This document shows, piece after piece, positions 1-7,843 of a DNA stretch of 64,000 nucleotides; the first letter of the stretch is position 1, and each line of letters opens with the position of its first letter. Source of the stretch: Alkalimonas mucilaginosa. GTDB lineage: Bacteria > Pseudomonadota > Gammaproteobacteria > Enterobacterales > Alteromonadaceae. Below the pieces are notes generated by a model. The model saw only the letters and a list, made by a program, of their open reading frames with translations. It searched no databases and was not told the DNA's origin. The position numbers and the translations under genes were made by a program. The stretch spans positions 248,001 to 312,000 of the forward strand of contig NZ_JAUGZK010000003.1 in the NCBI RefSeq assembly GCF_036327005.1, in the 5' to 3' direction.

Positions 1-236
1 ATGTAAGGCATTGGCAATTGTTGATTTTGCAAATGTTCAATTACAGCAAAGCCATTAATACCTGGCATTTCTACATCCAGAAACACCAAATCGGGCTGAT
101 GCGCAGCAATGGCATCAATCGCTTCTTTACCATTGGCACATTCAGCGACTACCGTCAGCTCCTTAAATTCTCCCAGCCGGTACAACATCCCTTTGCGGGC
201 TAATGGCTCATCATCGACTACTACTACCTTCAGCAT
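1..236 (-). CDS. LytTR-type response regulator, N-terminal receiver part (runs off the left edge)
   Basis: The visible 78 residues form the start of a CheY-like receiver domain: a hydrophobic first strand, the acidic pair in VVDDEPLAR near residues 8-14, and the phosphorylation-site context FLDVEMPG. The start ATG lies 5 bp after the stop of the histidine kinase upstream on the same strand, so the two are a co-transcribed two-component pair. Kinases of this LytS/AlgZ type usually partner with LytTR DNA-binding regulators, so a LytTR output domain is expected beyond the window edge. That domain is inferred, not seen. Confidence 0.8.
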   Translation of the reverse strand, partial: MLKVVVVDDEPLARKGMLYRLGEFKELTVVAECANGKEAIDAIAAHQPDLVFLDVEMPGINGFAVIEHLQNQQLPMPY

Positions 237-241
237 GCTCT

Positions 242-1324
242 TTATTCCGTTGTGTCCAGTTCATAAGGGATACGAATATTGACCTTCAGTCCCAATGGAT
301 CGTTGTGCGTCAGCACCAATGAAAAATTATGATCGTACAATGCCGCTAACCGCTCACGGGTATTGACCAAACCAACCCCACTGTTTTCCGACTTGGGCAA
401 ACCACCATCCAGCGGCACACCTGGTCCATTGTCGGCTACTTCCAACAGCAGATCATGACCAAACTTTTTCGCTGAAATTGCAATTCGGCCACCTTCTACC
501 TGGGTTGCTACTGCGTACTTTATGGCATTTTCAATCAGGGGTTGCAAGATTAAACTGGGTACTAATGCCTGGCAGGCTTCATCACTGATTTCAAAACTCA
601 CCTTCAACCGCTCTGAAAAACGTACTTTTTCAATTTCCAGATAAAGCCGAGCCGCACTGATTTCCTGTTGCAGGGGGACTTTTTTGATCGGATCTTTGTA
701 CAAAGAATAACGCAAAAAGTCACTGAGCCGGGTTACCATTTTCTCCGCAGTATCATTTTCTCTGGTCAACACCAGCGTAGAAATTGCGTTTAAGGTATTG
801 AATAAAAAGTGAGGGTTGAGCTGGTAGCGCAACATCTTTAACTGAGCTTCATGCGCTCTGTTGGTAGCAGTAAGCAGCTTCTGCTTTTCCCGTTGCAGGG
901 TCTGGTAATACTTAATACCAAAATAAAGGCCACTCCAGCTTAGGATCACATAAAAAGAGACCGGCGTATGTCGCAGGTACAACTGGGCCCAACTCCAGCT
1001 TTTTGGCTGAAAGCCATGGCGGTAGATTTCCCAGTAGGAATGGTTTTTAAAGATGGTCCATACCACGGCAACCACAGTGGCCAGCAACAAGACCGTCAGG
1101 ATCATTTTTAGTGGATGCCAGTGCCAGGCACGTTGATACACATAGCGCAGGGGTATGGTCAGTAACCAGCCCACAAAGGCATCCAGTAATACCACCCATA
1201 GGTAAGCATCGCGCATCTCCTGCACCAGAGAGCCCAGATAATGCACCACGGCAAAACCTATCCAACCGAGCGTGTGCAGTAGCCAAAATTGCAGATGTCT
1301 TTTATCGTCTAAGTTGTGAAGCAA
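242..1324 (-). CDS. LytS/AlgZ-type sensor histidine kinase
   Basis: This 360-residue membrane kinase should phosphorylate the receiver protein encoded just downstream. About the first 145 residues hold several hydrophobic membrane segments (around 16-35, 41-58, 74-92 and 121-137). A short coiled linker follows. The His_kinase domain has NPHFLFNTLN at 170-179, with the likely phospho-histidine at 172. The HATPase domain has an N-box (QPLIENAIKYA near 261-271), DNGPG at 298 and GVGLVNTRERL near 317. There is no recognisable extracellular sensor domain, so the signal is unknown. The architecture is typical of the family and nothing is truncated. Confidence 0.9.
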   Translation of the reverse strand: MLHNLDDKRHLQFWLLHTLGWIGFAVVHYLGSLVQEMRDAYLWVVLLDAFVGWLLTIPLRYVYQRAWHWHPLKMILTVLLLATVVAVVWTIFKNHSYWEIYRHGFQPKSWSWAQLYLRHTPVSFYVILSWSGLYFGIKYYQTLQREKQKLLTATNRAHEAQLKMLRYQLNPHFLFNTLNAISTLVLTRENDTAEKMVTRLSDFLRYSLYKDPIKKVPLQQEISAARLYLEIEKVRFSERLKVSFEISDEACQALVPSLILQPLIENAIKYAVATQVEGGRIAISAKKFGHDLLLEVADNGPGVPLDGGLPKSENSGVGLVNTRERLAALYDHNFSLVLTHNDPLGLKVNIRIPYELDTTE

Positions 1325-1409
1325 GGCGCCACCAGAACTGCTTGAGATAGCTGAAATTATACCCGAGTGCAGCCAGGCTGCAGCTCAGTTAAACCTGAAT
1401 CCCGCTACA

Positions 1410-1892
1410 TTAGTCGCAACGGCGCTGATAACGGATGCCAAGGCGCTGCAACACAAAGCTCAGTAGCCAGGCCGGCCCAATCAGCAAAAAGAAAATATCC
1501 TGAAAAAAGGACGGTTTTTTCCCTTCAATATGATGCCCGATAAATTGCAACAGCCACATGACTGCAAAGAGTACCAGGCTACTGAGCCAAAGAGGCCAGC
1601 CAAGCGCCAGTTCGTGCCAACGCAACACAGAAAATACCAGAGCGGTAAACAAGGTCATGCCCGCACCCAGTGCAAAAGATAAACTAAAATAAAACACCAA
1701 CACAGGTACAGCCATTAACATGGCCCAATTGATTTGGCTGGCAGCCAGACCGGACAAAGGCATCGGAATGGACCATAGCAAACCAAAAACAGTGCCATAA
1801 ATGATTGGCACCGCTAACCAGTGAATGGCCTTATTTATTTTATTTTGATGGCTTACCGCGTATGCATCAAACCACTGCTGTGCTGTTTTCAT
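1410..1892 (-). CDS. DUF962 / Mpo1-like membrane protein
   Basis: The 160-residue product has the family start (QWFDAYAVSHQNKINKAIHWLAVP), in which a conserved His precedes the first membrane segment, and about four hydrophobic helices. A second conserved region near residues 115-125 (QFIGHHIEGKKPSFFQD) carries the paired histidines that define the DUF962/Mpo1 family. The yeast member Mpo1 is a dioxygenase acting on 2-hydroxy fatty acids. Bacterial members are uncharacterised, so only the family is claimed. The gene stands alone on the minus strand. Confidence 0.85.
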   Translation of the reverse strand: MKTAQQWFDAYAVSHQNKINKAIHWLAVPIIYGTVFGLLWSIPMPLSGLAASQINWAMLMAVPVLVFYFSLSFALGAGMTLFTALVFSVLRWHELALGWPLWLSSLVLFAVMWLLQFIGHHIEGKKPSFFQDIFFLLIGPAWLLSFVLQRLGIRYQRRCD

Positions 1893-1962
1893 TGTGTCAC
1901 CTGGCGGCTGCTAACTGCTCTTACCAGATTAATCCAACAGCACACAAAGTCAAGTAAAGGAC

Positions 1963-2382
1963 CTAGCCATCAAACCCTGACAGCACCGGCACAGGTTTGC
2001 GATCCGGCCCAAGCGCAACAAAGGTAAAGCTGCCGGAAATGGCTTTGTGCTGGTCATCCTGGTACATGTGCTCCAAAAAAATATCCACATGCACCCGGAT
2101 ACTGGTACGCCCGACATGATCAATCTTTGCGACCAGTTCAATCAAACTGCCAGCAGGAATGGCTTCTTTAAAATCAACCCGGTCAGAAGACACAGTTACC
2201 AGGGGTTTACGGCAAAAACGGGTAGCAGCAATAAAAGCGGCTTCATCCATCCAGGCCAGCGCCTCACCACCAAACAAGGTGTTGTGGTGATTGGTGCGCC
2301 CCGGAAAAACGGTTTTAGTTACCCGGGTGATGGCATGCTGCATGCGTTTGGCAATAAGTGCATCTTGGTTGTCTGTGCTCAT
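1963..2382 (-). CDS. YciA-like acyl-CoA thioesterase (hotdog fold)
   Basis: The protein resembles cytosolic acyl-CoA thioesterases of the YciA/BACH type, which hydrolyse acyl-CoA to free acid and CoA. The hotdog signature is clear: NHHNTLFGGEALAWMDEAA carries the helix and conserved Asn/Asp of the active site, followed by VSSDRVDFKEAIPAGSLIEL, the central strand. I place the start at the internal ATG at 2382 (139 residues, beginning MSTDNQD). The upstream extension in this frame is not family-like, and an AG-rich stretch precedes 2382. It is a single gene between the DUF962 gene and hinT, all on the minus strand. Confidence 0.85.
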   Translation of the reverse strand: MSTDNQDALIAKRMQHAITRVTKTVFPGRTNHHNTLFGGEALAWMDEAAFIAATRFCRKPLVTVSSDRVDFKEAIPAGSLIELVAKIDHVGRTSIRVHVDIFLEHMYQDDQHKAISGSFTFVALGPDRKPVPVLSGFDG

Positions 2383-2458
2383 GCTCGCTCTGATCTGTTG
2401 GTTGTATGTGCGGGCGCGCATTGTACGTGAACGCCCGGCAAATGCAATGCTGCCAGCT

Positions 2459-2809
2459 TTAGTAGCTTAACATGGGGCCTAAGGGGCGCCCGCCTACCAA
2501 ATGCAGATGAATATGGTACACCTCCTGACCGCCATGCTGATTGCAGTTCATAATCAGCCGATAGCCATCCTCAGCAATGCCCTCCTCTGCCGCCAGTTTA
2601 CGAGCCACGGTAAAGAGGCGACCCAGTGCTTGTTCATGCTGCGGCTCTACATCATTGACTGTTGGGATCAAGTGATTGGGGATAATCAAAATATGGCTGG
2701 GTGCTCTGGGATGAATGTCCCGAAAAGCAGTCACCAGTTCATCCTGGTACAGGATATCGGCCGGAACTTCGCCGCGTACAATTTTGCTGAAAATCGTTTC
2801 TTGCGCCAT
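2459..2809 (-). CDS. hinT: HIT-family purine nucleoside phosphoramidase HinT
   Basis: The 116-residue length and start (ETIFSKIVRGEVPADILYQD) match bacterial HinT. HinT hydrolyses adenosine phosphoramidates and lysyl- or aminoacyl-AMP in the cytoplasm. The histidine triad is HIHLHLVGG near residues 99-107, preceded by the conserved NCNQHGGQEVYH block. The substrate-side motif HPRAPSHILIIP is also present near 33-44. It is divergent from the M61 peptidase gene, with about 58 bp between the two start codons that must hold both promoters. Confidence 0.95.
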   Translation of the reverse strand: MAQETIFSKIVRGEVPADILYQDELVTAFRDIHPRAPSHILIIPNHLIPTVNDVEPQHEQALGRLFTVARKLAAEEGIAEDGYRLIMNCNQHGGQEVYHIHLHLVGGRPLGPMLSY

Positions 2810-2867
2810 GGGGATTCCTTGTCATGTTACAATCAACAGAGTCTATCTGCAGGAGACCTCAGTATAT

Positions 2868-4661
2868 ATGAAGGCTTTCATTCAATACCAGCTTCGTTGT
2901 GTCGATATCGCGGCCCATCTGATTGAGATGGAACTCACCATACAGCCACAAGACAACGGCCCCCTGCTGTTGCAATTGCCGGCCTGGATCCCTGGTAGCT
3001 ACATGATCCGGGACTTTGCCCGCAATATACTATGGCTGACAGCATCGGATCAGCAAGGGCCTTTACCGGTCGAAAAAGTCGACAAACAAAGCTGGCAACT
3101 GGTTCACCGCAATCAAAGCGTCCAGATACGCTATCAGCTCTATGCGTTTGATCGCTCGGTGCGGGCTGCTTATCTGGATGATGAAGTCGCGGTATTAAAC
3201 CCAGCCTGTCTGTGTTTGTCGGTCGCCGGTTATGAACAACTGCCGCATTGCCTGAAAGTACATGCCCCAACAGATGCAGATGCGGCCGATTGGCGACTGG
3301 CTACCGCTTTGCCTGCGGCAGACGATACCCCATGGCTGGGCTTTGGCACCTACCTGGCCAGGCATTACCAGCACTTAATTGACAGCCCCTTATTAGCGGG
3401 CCGCTTTCAACTGAGCGAGTTTCACATCGACGATGTACCGCATTACCTGGTGGTGACCGGACGTAATTTATTTGATGCCAGCCGCTTTACCGCCGATCTG
3501 GCCAGGATTTGCCAGCAACAACGAAATGTCTTTGGCGCTTTGCCTGAGGATTTAACGGCTTATTGGTTTTTAACCTGGGTTACTGACTCCGGCTTTGGTG
3601 GTCTGGAACACCTGGACTCGACCTTGCTGTTGTGCAGCCGCTTTGATTTACCTGCAGTGCAAACGGACAACGCCGAGTTGTCGGAAGGTTATCAAACCTT
3701 GTTGAGCCTCTGCAGTCATGAATATTTCCATACCTGGTGGGTAAAACGATTAAAACCGGCCGAATTTCATCCTTATCAACTGACACAGGAACAATACAGC
3801 CGACAGTTATGGATCTACGAAGGCTTTACCTCCTACTTTGATGATTTGGCCTTGTACAGCAGTGGTCTGCAAAGCACAGAGCGTTATTTAAAAACCCTGG
3901 AAAAAACCATCAGCCGCGTCACCCGTAACCCAAGCGATACGGTGCAATCACTGGAAGACAGCAGTTTTGATGCCTGGACTAAATTCTATAAGCAGGATGA
4001 AAATGCCGTCAATGCGATAGCCAGTTATTACGCCAAAGGTGCTTTGGTGGCACTTTGTCTTGATGCCGCTTTAACCGCGAAAGGTCGCAACTTGCCAGAG
4101 CTGATGCAACAGCTATGGCTAAAGCATTTAACTACCGGGACTCCCCCTGGCGCCATCGCAGAACAATTAGTGGAGTGGCAGCTACCCGAGCTGGCAACAC
4201 AACTGAACCACTGGGTGCAAGAAGCCGAACCTATCCCTTTGGCCGATTATATACCAGCTCTTGGATTAACACTCAACTGGCGTCAACCGACCAGCCCTGA
4301 CGATCTGAACGGAACAGCTGAATCAGAGGGTAACGTCTGGCTTGGTGCCCAATATCAGAGCAGTGAACACAGCATCAAACTCACCGCTGTCTATCACAAA
4401 GGACCCGCGCATCAGGCTGGCCTGATGGTAGGTGACGAATTGCTGGCTTTGGATGGCTACCGGCTGACTACCAGCAGCCTGCCAGAACTACTTAAACGTT
4501 TGCCTGTACAGCAGCCCTTGACCCTGCAGTTGTTTCGGCGTGACCGCTTGTTAGAGCGACACATCACGTTAAGCGCGCCACCCGCTACAGTGGCACAATT
4601 GCGTATGACTGCTGAAGATGCACTTCACCCCTGGTGGGCGACCCCGGTAACGGACCATTAA
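2868..4661 (+). CDS. M61-family aminopeptidase with C-terminal PDZ domain
   Basis: M61 (glycyl aminopeptidase) proteins cleave N-terminal residues from peptides. This 597-residue protein has the N-terminal beta domain with PAWIPGSYMIRDFARNI, the zinc motif HEYFH at about residues 284-288, and downstream YEGFTSYFDDLAL supplying the third ligand Glu. A PDZ domain near 510-540 contains the GPAHQAGLMVGDELLALDGY block. I chose the ATG at 2868 because it follows an AGGAG-type ribosome site at 2851. The open frame extends upstream to 2715 only by overlapping hinT on the other strand. No signal peptide is visible, so it is probably cytoplasmic. Confidence 0.92.
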   Translation: MKAFIQYQLRCVDIAAHLIEMELTIQPQDNGPLLLQLPAWIPGSYMIRDFARNILWLTASDQQGPLPVEKVDKQSWQLVHRNQSVQIRYQLYAFDRSVRAAYLDDEVAVLNPACLCLSVAGYEQLPHCLKVHAPTDADAADWRLATALPAADDTPWLGFGTYLARHYQHLIDSPLLAGRFQLSEFHIDDVPHYLVVTGRNLFDASRFTADLARICQQQRNVFGALPEDLTAYWFLTWVTDSGFGGLEHLDSTLLLCSRFDLPAVQTDNAELSEGYQTLLSLCSHEYFHTWWVKRLKPAEFHPYQLTQEQYSRQLWIYEGFTSYFDDLALYSSGLQSTERYLKTLEKTISRVTRNPSDTVQSLEDSSFDAWTKFYKQDENAVNAIASYYAKGALVALCLDAALTAKGRNLPELMQQLWLKHLTTGTPPGAIAEQLVEWQLPELATQLNHWVQEAEPIPLADYIPALGLTLNWRQPTSPDDLNGTAESEGNVWLGAQYQSSEHSIKLTAVYHKGPAHQAGLMVGDELLALDGYRLTTSSLPELLKRLPVQQPLTLQLFRRDRLLERHITLSAPPATVAQLRMTAEDALHPWWATPVTDH

Positions 4662-4664
4662 AGC

Positions 4665-5507
4665 TTAACGACGATTTGGATCCTGCCTTGGCGGTGCAGC
4701 TTCCGGCATAAGCAAAGCGGGATCCAATCGCTCTTGAAACCAGTTGATTCGCCAATCCAGATGAGGCCCGGTCACCCGGCCGGTAGCGCCCATATCTGCC
4801 ACCAACTGGCCCTGAGTAACTTTATCACCAACGGTTACATGAAAAGCATTCAGGTGCATCAACGTACTGCTTACACCATATCCATGGTCGATGATGAGGG
4901 TTAGGCCCGAGTAGTACAAGTCGTCTGCCAGCGTGACTATACCGGTCATCGGCGCGTACACCGGGCTACCAACCGGGCCGGCAATATCCAGCCCCAAATG
5001 TGGGTTACGAGGCTGGCCATTAAAAATACGTTGTGACCCATAAACACCACTGATGCGGCCATAGGCTGGCCATACCGGCTGCTGGAAAGCATACGGCAAG
5101 TCGGTCATCGTTGTCCGTGCAGCCTGCACCTGCTGGCTATCACGACGGATCCTGGCCAGTACTTCAGCCGGAGGGCTGACAAAGCGCTGCTCTACCCCTT
5201 CAATCCGTTGAATGTCGTATTCCCGGCCACTGAATGTTAATGGCAGGATAAGCTGCTGGCCATTTAGCTGAACACGCAATTGATGCTCAAGCGCAGCATC
5301 CCTGCCAATGCCAAAAACCACCTGGCCGCTTGGGCTTACTGCAATTTCAGTATCATTAAACCAGACCTGGCTGCCAGCCGGCACTGCAGCACGGATCAGG
5401 CTGCCCTGCGTCAGTTCCCCGCGTAACTCAATGCTGTCTTTTGATAATTCAGTTGCCTGCAGCGGCAAACTAGCTGCAAGCAATAGCGCCTTTAGCCACA
5501 CCTTCAT
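4665..5507 (-). CDS. Exported M23-family peptidase-like protein (HLD variant of the zinc motif)
   Basis: The 280-residue protein starts with a short signal peptide (MKVWLKALLLAASLPLQA), followed by a beta-rich domain and a C-terminal LytM/M23 domain of the type that cuts peptidoglycan peptide cross-links. The first zinc motif HxxxD is NPHLGLD (His near 170, Asp near 174), and MHL lies near 218. The usual final HxH motif reads HLD in GPHLDWRINWF, so the last zinc ligand is Asp instead of His. A longer start at 5537 is open, but the signal peptide favours 5507. Its 5' end overlaps the 3' end of the QueD-like gene by 38 bp, so the two are probably co-transcribed. It converges with the M61 gene. 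Confidence 0.85.
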   Translation of the reverse strand: MKVWLKALLLAASLPLQATELSKDSIELRGELTQGSLIRAAVPAGSQVWFNDTEIAVSPSGQVVFGIGRDAALEHQLRVQLNGQQLILPLTFSGREYDIQRIEGVEQRFVSPPAEVLARIRRDSQQVQAARTTMTDLPYAFQQPVWPAYGRISGVYGSQRIFNGQPRNPHLGLDIAGPVGSPVYAPMTGIVTLADDLYYSGLTLIIDHGYGVSSTLMHLNAFHVTVGDKVTQGQLVADMGATGRVTGPHLDWRINWFQERLDPALLMPEAAPPRQDPNRR

Positions 5508-6327
5508 AAGCAACCACCTTGTAATGATGTTCCGCATTCAATGTTTTCAATGCACCGGCTATGTAGTCAGCCAGGCATTCCACAGTGGTATCGCAAGGCA
5601 CCACTTCGCAATGGCTGGCGGGTAAACAAATTTCAAATTGGCCCTGGCCCGCCTGATAACGCGAACAGAGATCACCGGCATTGGCCTGCAACCACTGCAA
5701 GTCATCCGGCTGACATAGATCCTCGGTAGTGATCAGGTAAATATCCTGCCAGCGATCAGCCCAGAACTTATTTAACCGGGGAGACAACATGCCATCCTGA
5801 TAGATCTGAATGGTAGAGCGATGACCATGTGCGATACGCTGGCAGTTACCATCGTGCTTTTTCAGGCCATGACTGTAGTGATAACTAAAGCCCTGACTGG
5901 CTTCCGGCCTTAAGGTTAACTGCACTTGTTTCACATTGTCTGGCAACTGGCCATGCAACTGCTGCTGAATAAATTGCTCTATGGACTGCAAATCTACCTG
6001 CTGTGCCTGCAGTAAAGCAAAGGCTTGCCCAGGACCTGCCACCTGAATGGCACCACGCGCACTGTTAAAATGCACCCTGGTGACAGCATCTTGCTGTTCC
6101 AGCCTGGTGGCAGTCGAGGCCACAGGCACAGCCAACGCATGATCGATGCTGCTATCAATGACTTTTTTGATCACTTTTTTGACCAGGCCAAAATCGAACA
6201 CCATGGAGGCCTGATCTAAATCACCGTGCAGCTCAACATCCACAATCAGACTTTCGCCCAATAAACCACGCTGCGAACAAAGGTAAGAAAAATCGATGAC
6301 CGTCAGATCACGTACAAATAAAATCAT
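5470..6327 (-). CDS. Tandem 6-pyruvoyl-tetrahydropterin synthase-fold protein (QueD-like)
   Basis: Family members convert dihydroneopterin triphosphate to 6-carboxytetrahydropterin, the first committed step to queuosine. At 285 residues this protein is about twice the usual QueD length and appears to be two PTPS-like halves. The C-terminal half has zinc-type histidines in YHYSHGLKKHDGNC and HGHRSTI (about residues 150-172) and CDTTVECLADYI near 245. The N-terminal half keeps the strand pattern but has lost the histidines, so it is probably structural. The Cys in NCQRIAHGH could be catalytic. The next gene, the M23 peptidase, overlaps its end. Confidence 0.8.
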   Translation of the reverse strand: MILFVRDLTVIDFSYLCSQRGLLGESLIVDVELHGDLDQASMVFDFGLVKKVIKKVIDSSIDHALAVPVASTATRLEQQDAVTRVHFNSARGAIQVAGPGQAFALLQAQQVDLQSIEQFIQQQLHGQLPDNVKQVQLTLRPEASQGFSYHYSHGLKKHDGNCQRIAHGHRSTIQIYQDGMLSPRLNKFWADRWQDIYLITTEDLCQPDDLQWLQANAGDLCSRYQAGQGQFEICLPASHCEVVPCDTTVECLADYIAGALKTLNAEHHYKVVAYEGVAKGAIACS

Positions 6328-6393
6328 AACAACTCACAGGACGAACAAGGTTTGTGCATTATACGGCAGCAACCGGCTCAATGGCAGAGGCTG

Positions 6394-6651
6394 TTAGCGA
6401 TCATGCTCTTTTAACCAGGCGTAAAGCAAACCGACCTGGCCACACTTATGGGCAGCATACATCAGCCGTAAAGCATTACTGACCAGGGTGCTATCGTTCC
6501 AATCTGTTTTTTGCTGGATATCTTCATAGCAGCGCAAAGCTTCAGGTGATAGATAACCCCGCAACTCTTTTTTACCAGCTTCTTTTTGCCGTTCGCGGTA
6601 TCGCCGCTGCTTTTCGGCATTGCTTAGCGCTTGTTTGTCTTGTTCGCTCAT
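6394..6651 (-). CDS. Small basic protein of unknown function
   Basis: I do not recognise a named family. The 85-residue product begins with a highly charged helix (EKQRRYRERQKEAGKKELRG) and continues LSPEALRCYEDIQQKTDWNDSTLVSNALRLMY. A basic N-terminus followed by a strand and two helices resembles small ribbon-helix-helix proteins, so DNA binding is possible but unproven. The ATG at 6651 is preferred over an upstream one because AGGT sits six bases before it. It is divergent from fabA, with about 130 bp between the starts, where a FabR-type operator lies. Confidence 0.6.
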   Translation of the reverse strand: MSEQDKQALSNAEKQRRYRERQKEAGKKELRGYLSPEALRCYEDIQQKTDWNDSTLVSNALRLMYAAHKCGQVGLLYAWLKEHDR

Positions 6652-6694
6652 GCGGTACCTCAATGCTGGCTGAATGCTGGTGTTTGTCCTTATT

Positions 6695-6723
6695 TTGCAC
6701 TAATCGGACTTGCTTAGCGTACA
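6695..6723 (+). promoter_or_regulatory. Possible fabA promoter
   Basis: TTGCAC at 6695-6700 could serve as a -35 element. A weak -10 (around 6718-6723) falls 17 bp downstream and overlaps the FabR-type palindrome. The -10 match is poor, so this placement is tentative. Confidence 0.3.
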
Positions 6724-6736
6724 AGTGTTCGCTAAG
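6713..6736. promoter_or_regulatory. FabR-type operator upstream of fabA
   Basis: A 24-bp near-perfect palindrome occupies 6713-6736, with arms CTTAGCG and CGCTAAG around TACAAGTGTT. Its core AGCGTACA-N2-TGTTCGCT matches the recalled FabR operator of gammaproteobacterial fabA and fabB promoters. It lies 46 bp before the fabA start codon, where a repressor could block RNA polymerase. FabR binds unsaturated acyl-ACP or acyl-CoA and adjusts the unsaturated to saturated fatty acid ratio. The assignment rests on motif and position; no fabR gene is in the window. Confidence 0.75.
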
Positions 6737-6781
6737 CTCCCACCAGAAAAAATCAGACCTCGTTAATTGGAATCAACATAC

Positions 6782-7294
6782 ATGATGAAGAATAGCTTTA
6801 CAAAAGAAGAATTGGCGGCCTGTGGTCGCGGTGAACTCTTTGGCCCGGGCAACAGCCAGCTCCCCATCGATCAGATGCTGATGATGGATCGCATTGTACA
6901 TATTTCTGAGCAAGGCGGCGACTTTGATAAAGGTGAAATCATTGCTGAACTGGATATTACCCCAGAGCTTTGGTTCTTTGCCTGCCATTTCCAGGGCGAT
7001 CCGGTCATGCCAGGCTGTTTGGGGCTGGATGCTATGTGGCAACTGGTTGGTTTCTTCCTTGGTTGGTCTGGTGGCCCTGGTAAAGGTCGGGCTTTGGGGG
7101 TAGGTGAAGTGAAGTTCACCGGCCAGATCCTGCCAACAGCTAAAAAAGTAACTTACCGGATCAACATGAAACGCGTGATCAAACGCAAACTGTTTATGGG
7201 AATTGCAGATGGCTCAGTTAGTGTGGATGGTCGCGAAATATACACTGCCAAAGATTTAAAAGTAGGCCTCTTTACCGACACCTCCAGTTTCTGA
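6782..7294 (+). CDS. fabA: 3-hydroxydecanoyl-ACP dehydratase/isomerase FabA
   Basis: FabA dehydrates 3-hydroxydecanoyl-ACP and isomerises trans-2- to cis-3-decenoyl-ACP, starting anaerobic unsaturated fatty acid synthesis in the cytoplasm. Nearly the whole 170-residue sequence matches E. coli FabA, including ACHFQGDPVMPGCLGLDAMWQ with the catalytic His and Asp, and GRALGVGEVKFTGQ. I start at the ATG at 6782, with GGAA nine bases upstream; a TTG start at 6767 is open but has no ribosome site. A terminator follows. The upstream palindrome suggests FabR control. Confidence 0.97.
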   Translation: MMKNSFTKEELAACGRGELFGPGNSQLPIDQMLMMDRIVHISEQGGDFDKGEIIAELDITPELWFFACHFQGDPVMPGCLGLDAMWQLVGFFLGWSGGPGKGRALGVGEVKFTGQILPTAKKVTYRINMKRVIKRKLFMGIADGSVSVDGREIYTAKDLKVGLFTDTSSF

Positions 7295-7327
7295 GGCTCA
7301 GGTAAAAACGCCAGCTTTACAAAGCCA

Positions 7328-7357
7328 CAAGCCCCGGTGATCGGGGCTTGTTTTTGT
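7328..7357 (+). terminator. Rho-independent terminator of fabA
   Basis: A stem of CAAGCCCC paired with GGGGCTTG around a short GTGAT-type loop (7328-7350) is followed by a T-rich tract. It lies 35 bp after the fabA stop codon. Confidence 0.85.
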
Positions 7358-7370
7358 TGATATTCGGCAA

Positions 7371-7553
7371 TTACATACCCTTGTTATAGAGACCTGTGCC
7401 ACGGTCCTCCATGGCTTCACGCCAGCCTCCTAACCACTGGGAGCGTACATCGAGATTTTGATAAGGACAGATTTCTTTTGAGCGGCCAGTGACTCCGGCC
7501 CGGTAACCTTGTGCGTGTGCACGTTCAAGACGATCACGTTTTTGTCTTTTCAT
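7371..7553 (-). CDS. rmf: Ribosome modulation factor Rmf
   Basis: Rmf pairs 70S ribosomes into inactive 100S dimers in stationary phase. The 60-residue product starts MKRQKRDRLERAHAQGY and contains GRSKEICPYQ and RSQWLGGWREAMEDR, matching E. coli Rmf almost residue for residue. The start at 7553 is fixed by this match, although the frame is open further upstream. About 290 bp separate it from the next gene upstream and must hold its promoter. That gap includes an inverted repeat GAAAGGTT/AACCTTTC (about 7637-7679) but no clear operator I can name. Confidence 0.95.
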   Translation of the reverse strand: MKRQKRDRLERAHAQGYRAGVTGRSKEICPYQNLDVRSQWLGGWREAMEDRGTGLYNKGM

Positions 7554-7790
7554 ACGGCAGTCTTCCTCAATCGTTTTTGATGACAACACTGGATGAATGC
7601 GTTCAGCCAGTCCGCATCTAATAGATAAGGCAAAGTTGCGAAAGGTTCAACCCTGTTTTAGTCGCAATTGCAACCTTTCAGAATAAGCGCCTGATATGAC
7701 AATGGAATTACAAAAAAAAGAATCTGCTCATTTTTTGCAAGCAATCAAGCTGGAAAGCGGAATATAAGTTGCAGTACAAACCAGTTCAGG

Positions 7791-7825
7791 AATAAGAAAC
7801 CCGGTAAAGCAATGACTTTACCGGG
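7791..7825 (-). terminator. Terminator downstream of the long GAPDH gene
   Basis: On the minus strand a perfect 10-bp stem (CCCGGTAAAG with CTTTACCGGG, at 7800-7825) with a six-base loop is followed by TTTCTTATT. It lies about 20 bp after the GAPDH stop codon. Confidence 0.85.
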
Positions 7826-7843
7826 CTACTCCGAACTGGGCGT

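Noticed and set aside
2715..2867. 51-residue N-terminal extension of the M61 peptidase
   Set aside because: It overlaps hinT on the other strand, is not family-like, and an AGGAG site precedes the ATG at 2868.
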